Part shown: positions 1 to 8,063 of the stretch, in pieces
Numbering within the stretch: the stretch's first letter is position 1
Layout: every line of letters starts with the position of its first letter
NCBI GenBank assembly: GCA_012270865.1
Contig: JAAXHL010000141.1
Coordinates: 6,960 to 53,481, forward strand
Origin: Candidatus Poribacteria bacterium
GTDB taxonomy: Bacteria; Poribacteria; WGA-4E; WGA-3G
Length of the DNA stretch: 46,522 nucleotides
Reading direction: 5' to 3'
The notes under the pieces: generated by a model
Database searches by the model: none
The model's input: the letters and a program-made list of their open reading frames with translations, nothing else
Told to the model about the DNA's origin: nothing
Made by a program: the position numbers and the translations under genes

Positions 1-24
1 GCAGTCAAAATTGCGTAAGTCCTG
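1..24. repeat. Right end of a family-1 MITE-like repeat, cut by the window edge
   Basis: The terminal motif TGCGTAAGTCCTG (12-24) is preceded by the same AT-rich bases as the right end of the complete copy at 23288-23408. Only the right end lies in the window. Confidence 0.7.
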
Positions 25-60
25 ATCCATAAATTAATTGTTCCTATTTGGGGGTAACTT

Positions 61-855
61 GTGAAACAACTATTTCTTATTTTAATTTGTGTCGCAGCGT
101 GTACCACTTATGCGACTGCCGATTTGCTGGAAGGACTTGTCCTGTACATGCCACTTGATGAAGGTGCCGGCGAAACAACCGAGGATTTCTCGGAAAACGG
201 TTTTAAAGGTGAGTTCAGCGGCGGCCCGAAGTGGGTCGATGGTAAATTTGGGAAAGCACTTGAATTCGGCGCATCCACCGATTTTGTCGCAATCGAAGAC
301 GACGCAGTTTTTCACATCGAAGACGAAATCACACAAGCCGCGTGGGTTAATCTTAACCGACTGCCGAGCGCACACGCTATCGTTTTTGGCACCCGCATGG
401 GTGGCGGTGGAAGGCATATCGGATTCGGATACGGGATGAACCCCGGAAACGGTATCAAGGTCTGGACAAATGGTGCCGGTGGTGGGTTCTTGGATGTCAA
501 CGATAACGCCACTAAACTTGATACCGGCAAGTGGTACTATCTCTCTTATACCCATACGTCGGATGACAACGGCAAAGTTAAAATTTACGTGGATGGCGAA
601 GTAACGCACGAACAGGATTCTAATAATCCAGTAGCACCCGCGGGAGCTACAAGTCGAATTCAGATCGGCACCTGGTCTGCTGAAGCATGGCCCGGTATGG
701 TCGACGAGGTACGGCTCTGGAATCGCGCCCTCTCTGATGACGAGATGGAAGCAAGTATGGACACAAGTATGGACATGGGCGCAGACGAATTCTTGGCTGT
801 CAACCCGAAAGACAAACTTGCCACATCGTGGGGCAAAATTAAGCAACTTCGCTAA
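61..855 (+). CDS. Secreted LamG (concanavalin A-like) domain protein
   Basis: A 264-aa protein that starts with GTG; a GGGGGTAA stretch just upstream serves as ribosome binding site. Residues 1-20 form a signal peptide ending TYATA, so it is exported. The rest is one LamG/laminin-G-3 jelly-roll domain: the opening LYMPLDEG, the central WYYLSYTH strand and the closing MVDEVRLWNRALSDDE are typical of the family, which binds carbohydrates or other ligands. After the domain comes a tail, KLATSWGKIK, that is also found at the end of the LamG protein at 8064-8834. The ligand cannot be predicted. Family assignment is confident; function in the cell is unknown. Confidence 0.85.
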   Translation: MKQLFLILICVAACTTYATADLLEGLVLYMPLDEGAGETTEDFSENGFKGEFSGGPKWVDGKFGKALEFGASTDFVAIEDDAVFHIEDEITQAAWVNLNRLPSAHAIVFGTRMGGGGRHIGFGYGMNPGNGIKVWTNGAGGGFLDVNDNATKLDTGKWYYLSYTHTSDDNGKVKIYVDGEVTHEQDSNNPVAPAGATSRIQIGTWSAEAWPGMVDEVRLWNRALSDDEMEASMDTSMDMGADEFLAVNPKDKLATSWGKIKQLR

Positions 856-862
856 CAACAAT

Positions 863-885
863 GAGGCGGCAACTTTTGCCGCCTC
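863..885 (+). terminator. Perfect GC-rich hairpin after the LamG gene
   Basis: GAGGCGGCAA pairs perfectly with TTGCCGCCTC around a 3-base loop, eight bases after the stop codon. There is no T-run, so it may be a processing or stability hairpin rather than a classical terminator. It also lies just upstream of the start of the aminotransferase gene. A related GGCGGC hairpin occurs at 10241-10264. Confidence 0.4.
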
Positions 886-910
886 CGTCCATTTAAAAAG
901 GACACCTAAA

Positions 911-2104
911 ATTACCGTTCAATCTAAACTCTCAGACAAATCCACCCGTTTTAGCGAATCCGTCATCCGCGGTATGACGCAGCTCTGCTTGCGCCACAAT
1001 GCGATTAACCTATCGCAAGGCACACCAGCATACCAGCCGCCTCCCGAAGTCAAAGCCGCCGCGATTGAAGCAATCCAAGAAGGATATAATCAGTACAGCA
1101 TCACGTGGGGAGCACCAGCATTTCGCGACGCAATCGCACAAAAGATGACCACTTTTAACGACATCCCTACAGACCCCGACAGAAACGTCACTGTCACCTG
1201 TGGTTCGACGGAAGGGATGCTCTCCGCACTCCTCGCTATTATCAACCCCGGCGACGAAATCATCATCTTTGAACCGTTCTATGAAAACTACGGACCCGAT
1301 ACGATCATCTCTGGCGCAGAACCCGTCTATGTAGCACTGCAAGAGACATCCGCCTCCGACAGCACTATCCGTTTTACTTACGACCCTACCGAACTCCGAA
1401 ACGCATTTTCCGCTAACACAAAGGCGATTATCATAAACACGCCAAATAATCCGCTCGGTAAAGTCTTTACACACGACGAACTTCAAGAGATTGCCGATCT
1501 CTGCTGTGAGTACGATTGCCTCGCCATTACCGATGAAATCTATGAGCACATGATCTACGACGAAAAACCGCACATCAGCATCGGCTCGTTACCACAGATG
1601 CGGGATCGGACCATCACCGTCTCTGGCTTAAGCAAAGCGTATTCAATGACAGGATGGCGGTTAGGCTACGTCATCGCACCGGAAGCCTTAACCAATGCCA
1701 TCCGTAAGATGCACGACTTCCTTACTGTTGGCGCACCGCATCCGCTCCAACGTGCCGGGGTCGTCGCACTCAACTTGCCACCGAGCTACCATAAAGCGTT
1801 AGTCGCAAAGTATGATAAGAACCGCAAACTTCTCGTCAACAACCTTACAAAAGCCGGGTTCCGTTGTCAGCAACCAGAGGGTGCGTATTACATTATGACG
1901 GACATCACCGACTTCGGATTTCCTGACGATACAGCCTTCGCACATTGGCTCGTTAAGGAAATCGGTGTCGGCGGCGTACCCGGTTCCAGCTTCTACAGCC
2001 GTTTGCACCTCGGTAGAACAAAATTCAGATTTATGTTTAGTATGGCAGACGACATCCTCGCAGAAGCCTGCGAACGCTTGATGCAGATCAAAGCCAAAAT
2101 TTGA
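911..2104 (+). CDS. Class I/II PLP-dependent aminotransferase
   Basis: About 397 aa, related to aspartate/kynurenine-type aminotransferases (fold type I). Visible features are INLSQGTPAY near the N-terminus, the NTPNNPLGK loop, the D-E-I-Y-E segment (ITDEIYEHMIYD), and the PLP-lysine motif SGLSKAYSMTGWRLGY with the Schiff-base Lys in SLSK-like context; the C-terminal Arg lies in KFRFMFSM. The frame is open from 737, but that part overlaps the LamG gene. There is no ATG, GTG or TTG between 856 and the conserved N-terminus. I place the start at ATT 911, which has AAAAAGGA eight bases upstream and gives a normal N-terminus (VQSKLSDKSTRFSESVIRGM). The only later ATG (973) would cut into the domain. 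Substrate is not predictable. Confidence 0.8.
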   Translation: MTVQSKLSDKSTRFSESVIRGMTQLCLRHNAINLSQGTPAYQPPPEVKAAAIEAIQEGYNQYSITWGAPAFRDAIAQKMTTFNDIPTDPDRNVTVTCGSTEGMLSALLAIINPGDEIIIFEPFYENYGPDTIISGAEPVYVALQETSASDSTIRFTYDPTELRNAFSANTKAIIINTPNNPLGKVFTHDELQEIADLCCEYDCLAITDEIYEHMIYDEKPHISIGSLPQMRDRTITVSGLSKAYSMTGWRLGYVIAPEALTNAIRKMHDFLTVGAPHPLQRAGVVALNLPPSYHKALVAKYDKNRKLLVNNLTKAGFRCQQPEGAYYIMTDITDFGFPDDTAFAHWLVKEIGVGGVPGSSFYSRLHLGRTKFRFMFSMADDILAEACERLMQIKAKI

Positions 2105-2118
2105 ACGGAGACACTGAT

Positions 2119-2325
2119 ATGGACATCTCCCTCGAAAATGAAACACTGAACATCTATAAGAGAGAAATTGAGGCACTCACTCAGCGTGATGAGAAGTATG
2201 AAATCTTGGGTCCCCCTGAACTGGATGCGATCGTGCGCGCGTTTGAATTCACACTGAAAAATGGACGCGATAAGGTCAGAGCACAGATGCTTTACGACCT
2301 TATTCACGAGAAAAAGGACGACTGA
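2119..2325 (+). CDS. Small hypothetical protein (68 aa) coupled to the Rad50-like ATPase
   Basis: I do not recognise this 68-aa protein. ATG 2119 has GGAG eight bases upstream; a TTG at 2101 in the same frame overlaps the upstream stop codon and is less likely. It is charged and looks helical (YKREIEALTQRDEKYEILGPP, then a helix rich in Arg and Lys). Its stop lies one base before the ATG of the Rad50-like gene, so the two are almost certainly translated together. A role as partner or regulator of that ATPase is a guess from position only. Confidence 0.6.
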   Translation: MDISLENETLNIYKREIEALTQRDEKYEILGPPELDAIVRAFEFTLKNGRDKVRAQMLYDLIHEKKDD

Positions 2326-2326
2326 T

Positions 2327-4180
2327 ATGTTGTTAGAACGAATCCGTCTTAGGAGTTTCGGCTGTTTCCAAGAACAGGATTTCGACCTTCATGACGGCAT
2401 CAACCTCATTTTCGGTCCCAATTTCAGCGGAAAAAGTACACTCGTGAACGCCATCTTCTTCACGCTTACCGGGAAACCGATCGTACCACGCGTGGATTCC
2501 TCAGCCATGAAAAACCCGAAAGCCTATAGTGGCACCGCAGGTATCCAATTTATTGTGGATAGCGAACGCTATCAACTCTTCCGAGGAACCGAAAAACGCA
2601 CCTTACTCCGTTATGAAAAAGAGGGCGCGTGGAACGTCCTGTTCGATGATAAGCGTATCCGGACAACGGAATTGATGTTACAAGAACGGTTTGGAATCAT
2701 GCACGAGCAAATCGCTCTCACAACATTCCTCCGGGAAGGTGAGATATTTGAATTTCTCGCACGCCAATCCGCCACGCGACGCGATATCCTCCATACGCTT
2801 CTCGGTATCGACAGATTAATAGAGGCACGACAGCGGTTCATCGACACAAGACGGATTGCTAAACGTGAACAAGGCAGAATCCAATCACACCAGAACAGTT
2901 TACGCTATAACGCACAGAACGTCAACAAAGCCGAGATCGCACGGATTGAAGCAAAATTAAACGACTTGGAAACCGCCTACGGTGCCGAAACCAGCGATTC
3001 AGCACTTATCGCAGAGTGGATACAGCACCAAAACCGTTTGCAAAAACAGGTGGACACACTCACGCATCAGCAGAATGAAACCCTGAGCGGGTTCAACGAC
3101 ATCGCACACCTCCGAGAGATGATTGTGAAAATTGAGAAAGCGATTCAAGAGACAGCCGGATTGGAAACGAAACGGGAGCAACTGATACAGCACATCGGAC
3201 GACTTCAATCTGAAATTGAAGCGTTGACGACTGTCTGTAATACCCTCCGCACGCTGCTTGAGAGCGGCGAACAGCACTGTCCAACCTGTTATCAACAAGT
3301 AGAACAAGAGGTTATACAACGAATTGTTGATGAGAAAGAAGAAGAGAAATCACAGCGCAGCGAGGAATTGAAAGCACATAAACAGTCATTGGAAACAGAG
3401 ACCGAGAACTTAGAAAGTCGCCGTGAACTTGAAAAACGACTCCAAACGCTACAAGTTCGTTCAACGCAATACAAACAACGTGCCCCGAACATTGAGAAAC
3501 TTCAGGCAGAGCTTAACGCACTTTCATCCCGATTAAGTGAGACAGGTGTTCAACAGAACGAACAAAGCCTCCCTGATACCCTCACAACCGTTGACAAGCA
3601 GCAATTAAAAACCCAAATTGATAGCCAGCGTGAACGGCTCGGTAAACTCAAACAGGAAGAAGCCGTCCGTTTAGATAGACTCGGCGCACTCAAACGCGCA
3701 AATAGTGACGCTGCTAAAATTGAAAAAACGCTCCTGAGTTTAGAACTCGCCTGCTCAGGAATCGATAAAACCATTGAAGCACTCCAACAGCAGATCCTTA
3801 AACCTGCAGAAGACGAATTGCATCACTGGATCGACAAAATGCAGCTTTTTGGGGAAACCCGTGTTGACTTACAACGAGAACATCTCCTCCCTTCCTTGAG
3901 CATAGACGGGGCAGATCGGAGTCTGATGCTGCTCAGCGGCAGTGAAAAAATGTTCTTATACCTCTGCTTCAAAGTGGCACTCGCCAGAGTCTTAGGAAAC
4001 CCAGGATTCTTCGTCCTCGACGACCCAACGCTCCATTTAGATGGTGAACGGAAAACTTTGATGGTAGATTTCATTCGTCAACTCGCTGAAGAATATCAAG
4101 TCGTTGTAACGAGTTATGATGAAGATGTCCGTTCAGGACTTGAAGGCGCACATTTAATTGAAATGAGTAGAGAAACATAG
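2327..4180 (+). CDS. Rad50/SbcC-like SMC-family ATPase
   Basis: A 617-aa protein with the split ATPase of Rad50/SbcC. Walker A is GPNFSGKST (about residues 30-38). A long coiled coil is interrupted by a zinc-hook motif HCPTC near residue 317. The signature LLSGSEKMF is near 535 and Walker B FFVLDDPTLHLD near 561-572, with a VVTSYDE switch region after it. Members hold DNA ends and usually work with a SbcD/Mre11 nuclease, which is not in this window. It is about half the length of E. coli SbcC, because the coiled coil is short. ATG 2327 follows the 68-aa gene by one base, with AAGGACG as ribosome binding site; reading further upstream would overlap that gene. Confidence 0.85.
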   Translation: MLLERIRLRSFGCFQEQDFDLHDGINLIFGPNFSGKSTLVNAIFFTLTGKPIVPRVDSSAMKNPKAYSGTAGIQFIVDSERYQLFRGTEKRTLLRYEKEGAWNVLFDDKRIRTTELMLQERFGIMHEQIALTTFLREGEIFEFLARQSATRRDILHTLLGIDRLIEARQRFIDTRRIAKREQGRIQSHQNSLRYNAQNVNKAEIARIEAKLNDLETAYGAETSDSALIAEWIQHQNRLQKQVDTLTHQQNETLSGFNDIAHLREMIVKIEKAIQETAGLETKREQLIQHIGRLQSEIEALTTVCNTLRTLLESGEQHCPTCYQQVEQEVIQRIVDEKEEEKSQRSEELKAHKQSLETETENLESRRELEKRLQTLQVRSTQYKQRAPNIEKLQAELNALSSRLSETGVQQNEQSLPDTLTTVDKQQLKTQIDSQRERLGKLKQEEAVRLDRLGALKRANSDAAKIEKTLLSLELACSGIDKTIEALQQQILKPAEDELHHWIDKMQLFGETRVDLQREHLLPSLSIDGADRSLMLLSGSEKMFLYLCFKVALARVLGNPGFFVLDDPTLHLDGERKTLMVDFIRQLAEEYQVVVTSYDEDVRSGLEGAHLIEMSRET

Positions 4181-4214
4181 GAAGATGGCAACTTGACTTT
4201 ATTTTTTCAACGCT

Positions 4215-5609
4215 CTAAAACCGTTCAAGATAAACATCGCCGTTGTCTTCTTGCGTGTTACTCCAAACAACGACCCACTGTCCCTGTCCAACAGAAACCA
4301 CAAACGGTGGGTAATGTTCCCCACGGCTCGTAGAGATAGCAACCCCATCCTTATCCCACAACAGTTCACCTTCTAAATCAATCAGCTGCCCATAGATAGC
4401 GTCGCTGCTCTCTTCACCGAAGTCATCTCGATAGTCTAACCACGCCACGAAAAACTGTCCCGCCTCGGTCATTACAATGGACGGTTTATCCTGATGACCA
4501 CCAGCCGTGCAAACAGGAATACCGTCTTGCTCCCAGACCGGTGTCCCGTCTGATCGGACATGCTGCATATACAGATCGGAATAGATATCGCGTTCATCTC
4601 GCCAAACTGCGATGAAACCACCGCTCCCGTCACCGACAACTGAGGCGTGTTTCTGAATACCCTCGGCAGTACAGATAGGAACACCCGTCTCCTCCCACAA
4701 TTTATTGCCATCTGGAGAAATCCGCTGCGCATAAAGTTGATCGTTGATGAAGTTTTCATAGACCTGCCATAAAACAATAAGACCGCCTTCACCATCAGGA
4801 ATCACGCGCGGTTCACCCTGCATACCGTCTGCTGGTGAGATAAGAAGCGGCGCGTCCCACAACGGTTCCGCATCCAAACGCAACCGATACGCCATGATAT
4901 GCCACGCATCGTAGCCGATAACATCCCACCACACCACATAGAATCCACCTATCCCATCTGCAACCAAAATAGGATCACTCTGTAGGGATTCCGAGGCGTA
5001 AACCGGAATGCCGTTAGGTTTCCACATCGGTTCACCTGTCGCACGAATCCTCTGAATATAAAGGTCTTGAAATTCAGAATTTCGGCGTTCATCTTCCCAG
5101 ACGCAGATAGCACCGCCTTCGCCATCGCTCAAAATCGCTTGTGTAGACTGGTCCGCCGTATCTATGCAAACCGGAACCCCGTCTGTTTGCCAGAGGACCT
5201 CGCCATCAAGCGTTACCGCTTGCGCATAGATGTCCCAACTGCTTCGGTCGCGTCTATCGTTCCACACAACGATTGCGTGTCTATCGTGTCGGATCATCCG
5301 CAAACGGCGTTGATTCCTGTCGGCTGTACAGATTGCTATACCGTTATGTTCCCAAACCGTTTTTCCGGTGCCATCAACGCGCTGGGCATAGACATCCCAA
5401 TCCTTTCCAGTCCGATAATCCTCCCACATCACGACGACACCCCCCTCGCCATCATCTACCACCCATGGAAGAAATTGACCGTCCACCGCTGTCGAAACCG
5501 AAATCTCCGCCAATGCTGTGTTGAGCAGAGCGAAAGCACATAGAAACACGATAGATATTGATATTGCCAACAGTCTGATTAATCGGAAAAAAGCGTTTTG
5601 GGAGTCCAT
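4215..5609 (-). CDS. Secreted repeat protein, probably a beta-propeller
   Basis: 464 aa from ATG 5609. The N-terminus has a basic stretch and a hydrophobic core (LLAISISIVFLCAFALL) ending NTALA, a signal peptide. The mature part has seven or eight repeats of about 50 residues with the pattern W.D.R...DIYAQ...G..LW...G.PVC, for example WEDYRTGKDWDVYAQ and WNDRRDRSSWDIYAQ. This fits a seven- or eight-bladed beta-propeller. No catalytic residues are apparent; binding or surface display is likely. The gene starts inside sixA (31-base overlap), so both share the promoter at 6112-6140. A TTG at 5654 in frame is possible but would put extra residues before the signal peptide. Confidence 0.7.
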   Translation of the reverse strand: MDSQNAFFRLIRLLAISISIVFLCAFALLNTALAEISVSTAVDGQFLPWVVDDGEGGVVVMWEDYRTGKDWDVYAQRVDGTGKTVWEHNGIAICTADRNQRRLRMIRHDRHAIVVWNDRRDRSSWDIYAQAVTLDGEVLWQTDGVPVCIDTADQSTQAILSDGEGGAICVWEDERRNSEFQDLYIQRIRATGEPMWKPNGIPVYASESLQSDPILVADGIGGFYVVWWDVIGYDAWHIMAYRLRLDAEPLWDAPLLISPADGMQGEPRVIPDGEGGLIVLWQVYENFINDQLYAQRISPDGNKLWEETGVPICTAEGIQKHASVVGDGSGGFIAVWRDERDIYSDLYMQHVRSDGTPVWEQDGIPVCTAGGHQDKPSIVMTEAGQFFVAWLDYRDDFGEESSDAIYGQLIDLEGELLWDKDGVAISTSRGEHYPPFVVSVGQGQWVVVWSNTQEDNGDVYLERF

Positions 5610-6076
5610 AAATTCACTAAAGTCCCTTTTATCTCTAAGGCAAATGCCTCCCAACGTCGGATAGGAAGTTGAATGTGAGCGATTGCTGCAGTAGGCATCA
5701 GTTCCCTTTCCCCAGTCAAGATGTACACGAGTTGTTCCATTGTCGGGTTGTGTCCGATAGCCATGACAATTTGATATTTATCTGGCAGTGTTTGTAACGT
5801 TTCATAATAGACCCCTGGAACGGTATCGTAAAGTGTTTCTAATTTTTTCACTTTTCCCATATAACCGCACGATTTCGCCACTCGACTTGCAGTCTTTCGC
5901 GCACGTTTTGCCGAGGAAGTCAGAATCCGATCCGGAACCAAACCTATCTGATGTAAGTGTTCACCCATACGTGGTGCATCACGTTTACCGCGCTTATTGA
6001 GTGGACGCGCATAATCGGAGAGTTCGGGATAATTCCAACTCGATTTCGCATGTCGCATAATGAGAAGTGTTTTCAT
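5579..6076 (-). CDS. sixA: Phosphohistidine phosphatase SixA (histidine phosphatase superfamily)
   Basis: 165 aa, close to the usual 160 for SixA. The catalytic phosphohistidine motif is at the start (LLIMRHAKSSW, with the R-H pair at residues 8-9), a second Arg lies in LTSSAKRARKTA, and the later His is in AIGHNPTM. SixA removes phosphate from histidine phosphotransfer proteins; other small members of this superfamily act on phospho-sugars or nucleotides, so the exact substrate is uncertain. It has a strong ribosome binding site (AAGGAGATATA) and a good sigma-70 promoter at 6112-6140. Confidence 0.85.
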   Translation of the reverse strand: MKTLLIMRHAKSSWNYPELSDYARPLNKRGKRDAPRMGEHLHQIGLVPDRILTSSAKRARKTASRVAKSCGYMGKVKKLETLYDTVPGVYYETLQTLPDKYQIVMAIGHNPTMEQLVYILTGERELMPTAAIAHIQLPIRRWEAFALEIKGTLVNLWTPKTLFSD

Positions 6077-6111
6077 TATATCTCCTTATGTGGTCTTTAT
6101 GACTTTCTCAT

Positions 6112-6140
6112 ATCATATCACAATTAGGCGTGCCTGTCAA
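6112..6140 (-). promoter_or_regulatory. Sigma-70 promoter for sixA and the propeller gene
   Basis: On the minus strand, TTGACA (6135-6140) is followed after exactly 17 bases by TATGAT (6112-6117). The -35 matches consensus fully and the -10 at five of six positions. It lies 36 bases upstream of the sixA start. Confidence 0.65.
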
Positions 6141-6159
6141 TTAAGACATTTAGTTTGCC

Positions 6160-6240
6160 CAGAGCAATTTAGTTCTCGGTTTTTTCGTTCAATTTTAGAC
6201 ACCCAGTCCCGGTAGGTTCGGTTTCCTAACCGAACCGGCA
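6160..6240. repeat. Partial family-2 repeat with covarying palindrome
   Basis: The left end CAGAGCAATTTAGTT and the following bases match the family-2 copies at 7534 and 15554. Its core palindrome is GGTTCGGTT-TCCT-AACCGAACC (6215-6236), a perfect 9-bp stem. The right terminal repeat is not recognisable. Confidence 0.65.
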
Positions 6241-6349
6241 CAGAGTGTCCTATTAATTCTAAATCTTACTATAAATTCGGTGTGTAAAATTTTCCACAAG
6301 AGATGTAGGCAATGGAAAGTTGGAAGAACCTAAACGAAGTGAGTCGATT

Positions 6350-6458
6350 AGGACTTACGCGCTCCGTCTTAAAGTCCCCCTGATAAGGGGGATTTAGGGG
6401 GTTAATTCCTACTTTTTCCGTCTAAATGTCCAATATTTTCTCTATTTGCGTAAGTCCT
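6350..6458. repeat. Family-1 MITE-like element
   Basis: AGGACTTACGC at the left and GCGTAAGTCCT at the right form a perfect 11-bp terminal inverted repeat around 109 bases with no coding capacity. The right end abuts the broken 5' end of the TIR-like gene. Confidence 0.7.
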
Positions 6459-6749
6459 GTTATAGATTATTCGTTGCAAGAGGCATACCGACCGCACGAT
6501 GACAGTTGGTTGAAGAAAGCGAATTTGCAGATTTCCCGTTCGGACATCGTGATCGTCGTTATAGGGGAAGATACACACAATGCTCCCGGCGTTGAAAAAG
6601 AGGTGACACTTGCAAACCAGCAAAATAAGCCGATTTTTCAGATCCTTCCACAAAACAGGGCAGATGGTAAGGTTGACGAAGCAGGTAAGGTAATTCCGTG
6701 GAAATGGAAACAAATTGACGAGAAAATCTCTGAGTGCTTGAAAAAATAA
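6459..6749 (+). pseudogene. 5'-truncated TIR-like (MTH538/ThsB-type) protein gene
   Basis: The reading frame encodes the last two thirds of a TIR-like domain of the MTH538/DUF1863 type: IDYSLQEAYRP, DDSWLKKANLQISRSDIVIVVIGEDTH, APGVEKEVTLANQQNKPIFQI. Family members usually begin with about 30 more residues carrying an FISF-like first strand. Here that part is missing and is replaced by the MITE at 6350-6458. An ATG at 6426 lies in the MITE in the same frame but has no ribosome binding site. I read it as a remnant. In Thoeris, ThsB proteins of this fold make an NAD-derived signal after phage infection. Confidence 0.65.
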
Positions 6750-6754
6750 TGGAA

Positions 6755-6789
6755 ATGTGGGATCGCGCGGACGTACCGTTATCCCGCAT
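6755..6789. terminator. Hairpin between convergent genes
   Basis: ATGTGGGAT and ATCCCGCAT form a 9-bp stem with one G-T pair, between the ends of the TIR remnant and the minus-strand membrane gene. No T-run follows on either strand, so termination is only a suggestion. Confidence 0.3.
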
Positions 6790-7192
6790 CTTGTCCTATC
6801 AACTGCCAAAGAAGGACTATCCCGATGACAAGTAAGATTGTGAGGTAAAAAGGTAGAAGCGTCTTTGAAAAAACAGCTTTAAGCGAGTCTCCACCCTTCT
6901 TAAAAGGGACAGTATCCATAGAGAAATCTATTTCATCTTCATCGGTTTCTCTAACGGTATCGTATAACCGCCGGAAAAGTCGCTCTTGATTAAGATAGAA
7001 ACCGTCCAATACCCAAAAAGAGATGGTAGGAATCGCAGCCAACCACGCATACATGGGTTTGGAGTCTTTTGTAGCAAATCCCAACACGGCGGCGACGAAA
7101 ATAACTGTCCATCCTTTCAAGAAAAAAGAACTATTCGCCAGCCGATTGATGACATTCTGAATCAGTTCCAGATGCTTTAGTTTTTTTGGCAT
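6779..7192 (-). CDS. Small membrane protein, possible partner of the TIR-like protein
   Basis: 137 aa with an N-terminal helix (HLELIQNVINRLANSSFFLKG), two membrane segments at about 26-42 and 47-66, a charged cytoplasmic-like stretch (DTVRETDEDEIDF), and a third membrane segment at 112-132. I recall homologues with the same 'QNVINR.AN.SF.LKGW' opening as uncharacterised membrane proteins, often in defence contexts; this is memory, not a search. It converges with the truncated TIR gene, 30 bases away. A pore-forming or membrane-linked effector role would fit but is not shown. No good ribosome binding site directly precedes the ATG. Confidence 0.65.
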   Translation of the reverse strand: MPKKLKHLELIQNVINRLANSSFFLKGWTVIFVAAVLGFATKDSKPMYAWLAAIPTISFWVLDGFYLNQERLFRRLYDTVRETDEDEIDFSMDTVPFKKGGDSLKAVFSKTLLPFYLTILLVIGIVLLWQLIGQDAG

Positions 7193-7533
7193 TGGTGCAT
7201 CATCACTCGCTCAGCAAGTGCCTCCCTTATGCGAACGCTAAATTTTGCGTGAATTCTCACGATGCATATTTGATGTTAGGATACTATATCAGAACCTAAA
7301 TATCAAGAAAGTCATTTAACTTGTGGAGTGGACGTTTAGTATACGCTTCGCACAAGTTTCCCCATACTTTAGCTGGGGGGTATTGACTGTGATTATTCTT
7401 TCAGTGGTCATAACACGATATTACCCACAAGCCCAATTATTTCGTATAATCACGCCGCTCTCCATCATTGGCATAGCGTTCTTAAAGTGTATCATATAGC
7501 GGGTGGAAAGTCAAGAGACATTCGATTTTTACG
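7193..7533. other. Non-coding stretch, nothing recognised
   Basis: No plausible gene on either strand. An imperfect inverted repeat (CACTTGC/GCGAGTG on the minus strand) lies about 20 bases upstream of the membrane protein start. No RNA gene was recognised. Confidence 0.5.
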
Positions 7534-7701
7534 CAGGGCTATTTAGTTCTCGGTTTTTTCGTCCAATTTTGAACACCCAGGGCCGGTAGGTGCGGTTTGG
7601 AACCGGGGTCCCCACCCGTTACTGGGAAGGGGCACCGGGACTGAAAAGAAAATTCAGAAATTTAGAAAATCTGATGATTTGTTTAAAACTAAATCACCCT
7701 G
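7534..7701. repeat. Family-2 MITE-like element
   Basis: CAGGGCTATTTAGTT at the left and AACTAAATCACCCTG at the right are inverted copies matching at 13 of 15 positions. The 168-base interior shares long segments with the copy at 15554-15695 (for example ATTTGTTTAAAACTAAAT), but its central palindrome has been disrupted by an insertion around 7600-7625. Confidence 0.75.
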
Positions 7702-7710
7702 CAGTCTTAG

Positions 7711-7739
7711 TTGACAATAATTGACAAGTAGAATATACT
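7711..7739 (+). promoter_or_regulatory. Sigma-70 promoter P1 upstream of the second LamG gene
   Basis: TTGACA (7711-7716), a 17-base spacer and TATACT (7734-7739). It begins ten bases after the family-2 repeat and would give a leader of about 320 bases before the LamG start at 8064. Confidence 0.55.
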
Positions 7740-7822
7740 AAAGTTTGAACAATTTTTAGACCCATTTTCACCTGAATATCAGGTAGATTTTTCCGCAGTG
7801 TCGAATCGTAGACAAACTTAAC

Positions 7823-7851
7823 TTGACTTATGCGTTAAACTGGAGTATGAT
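7823..7851 (+). promoter_or_regulatory. Sigma-70 promoter P2 upstream of the second LamG gene
   Basis: TTGACT (7823-7828), a 17-base spacer and TATGAT (7846-7851). Both boxes match at five of six positions. With P1 it forms a tandem pair in the same orientation. Confidence 0.5.
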
Positions 7852-8063
7852 ATATTATATCAGGACATAATTTGAAATATTTAAAATATTAAATTATTGA
7901 CTGATATAAATTTAGTCGTGGATATGGACTTCTGTTTAGACAGCAGTCGCCAGCAGTGGAGGGCTGCATAAGTCCTATTGTTATAATTTACAGTAAGAAA
8001 ACGTGGTATGAAGGACCTCTATCTCATCACCAATGTACTGAAAACATTCAAGGAGTAAAAAAA

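Noticed and set aside
82..861. Long open frame antisense to the first LamG gene
   Set aside because: No ribosome binding site or recognisable domain; the opposite strand encodes a clear signal peptide and LamG domain.
737..910. Extended N-terminus for the aminotransferase
   Set aside because: It overlaps the end of the LamG gene, and its residues (WKQVWTQVWTWAQTN) are a frame-shifted reading of that gene.
7922..7977. Possible further family-1 repeat (TATGGACTT and ATAAGTCCTAT)
   Set aside because: The inverted ends match only in part and the inside shows no likeness to other copies.
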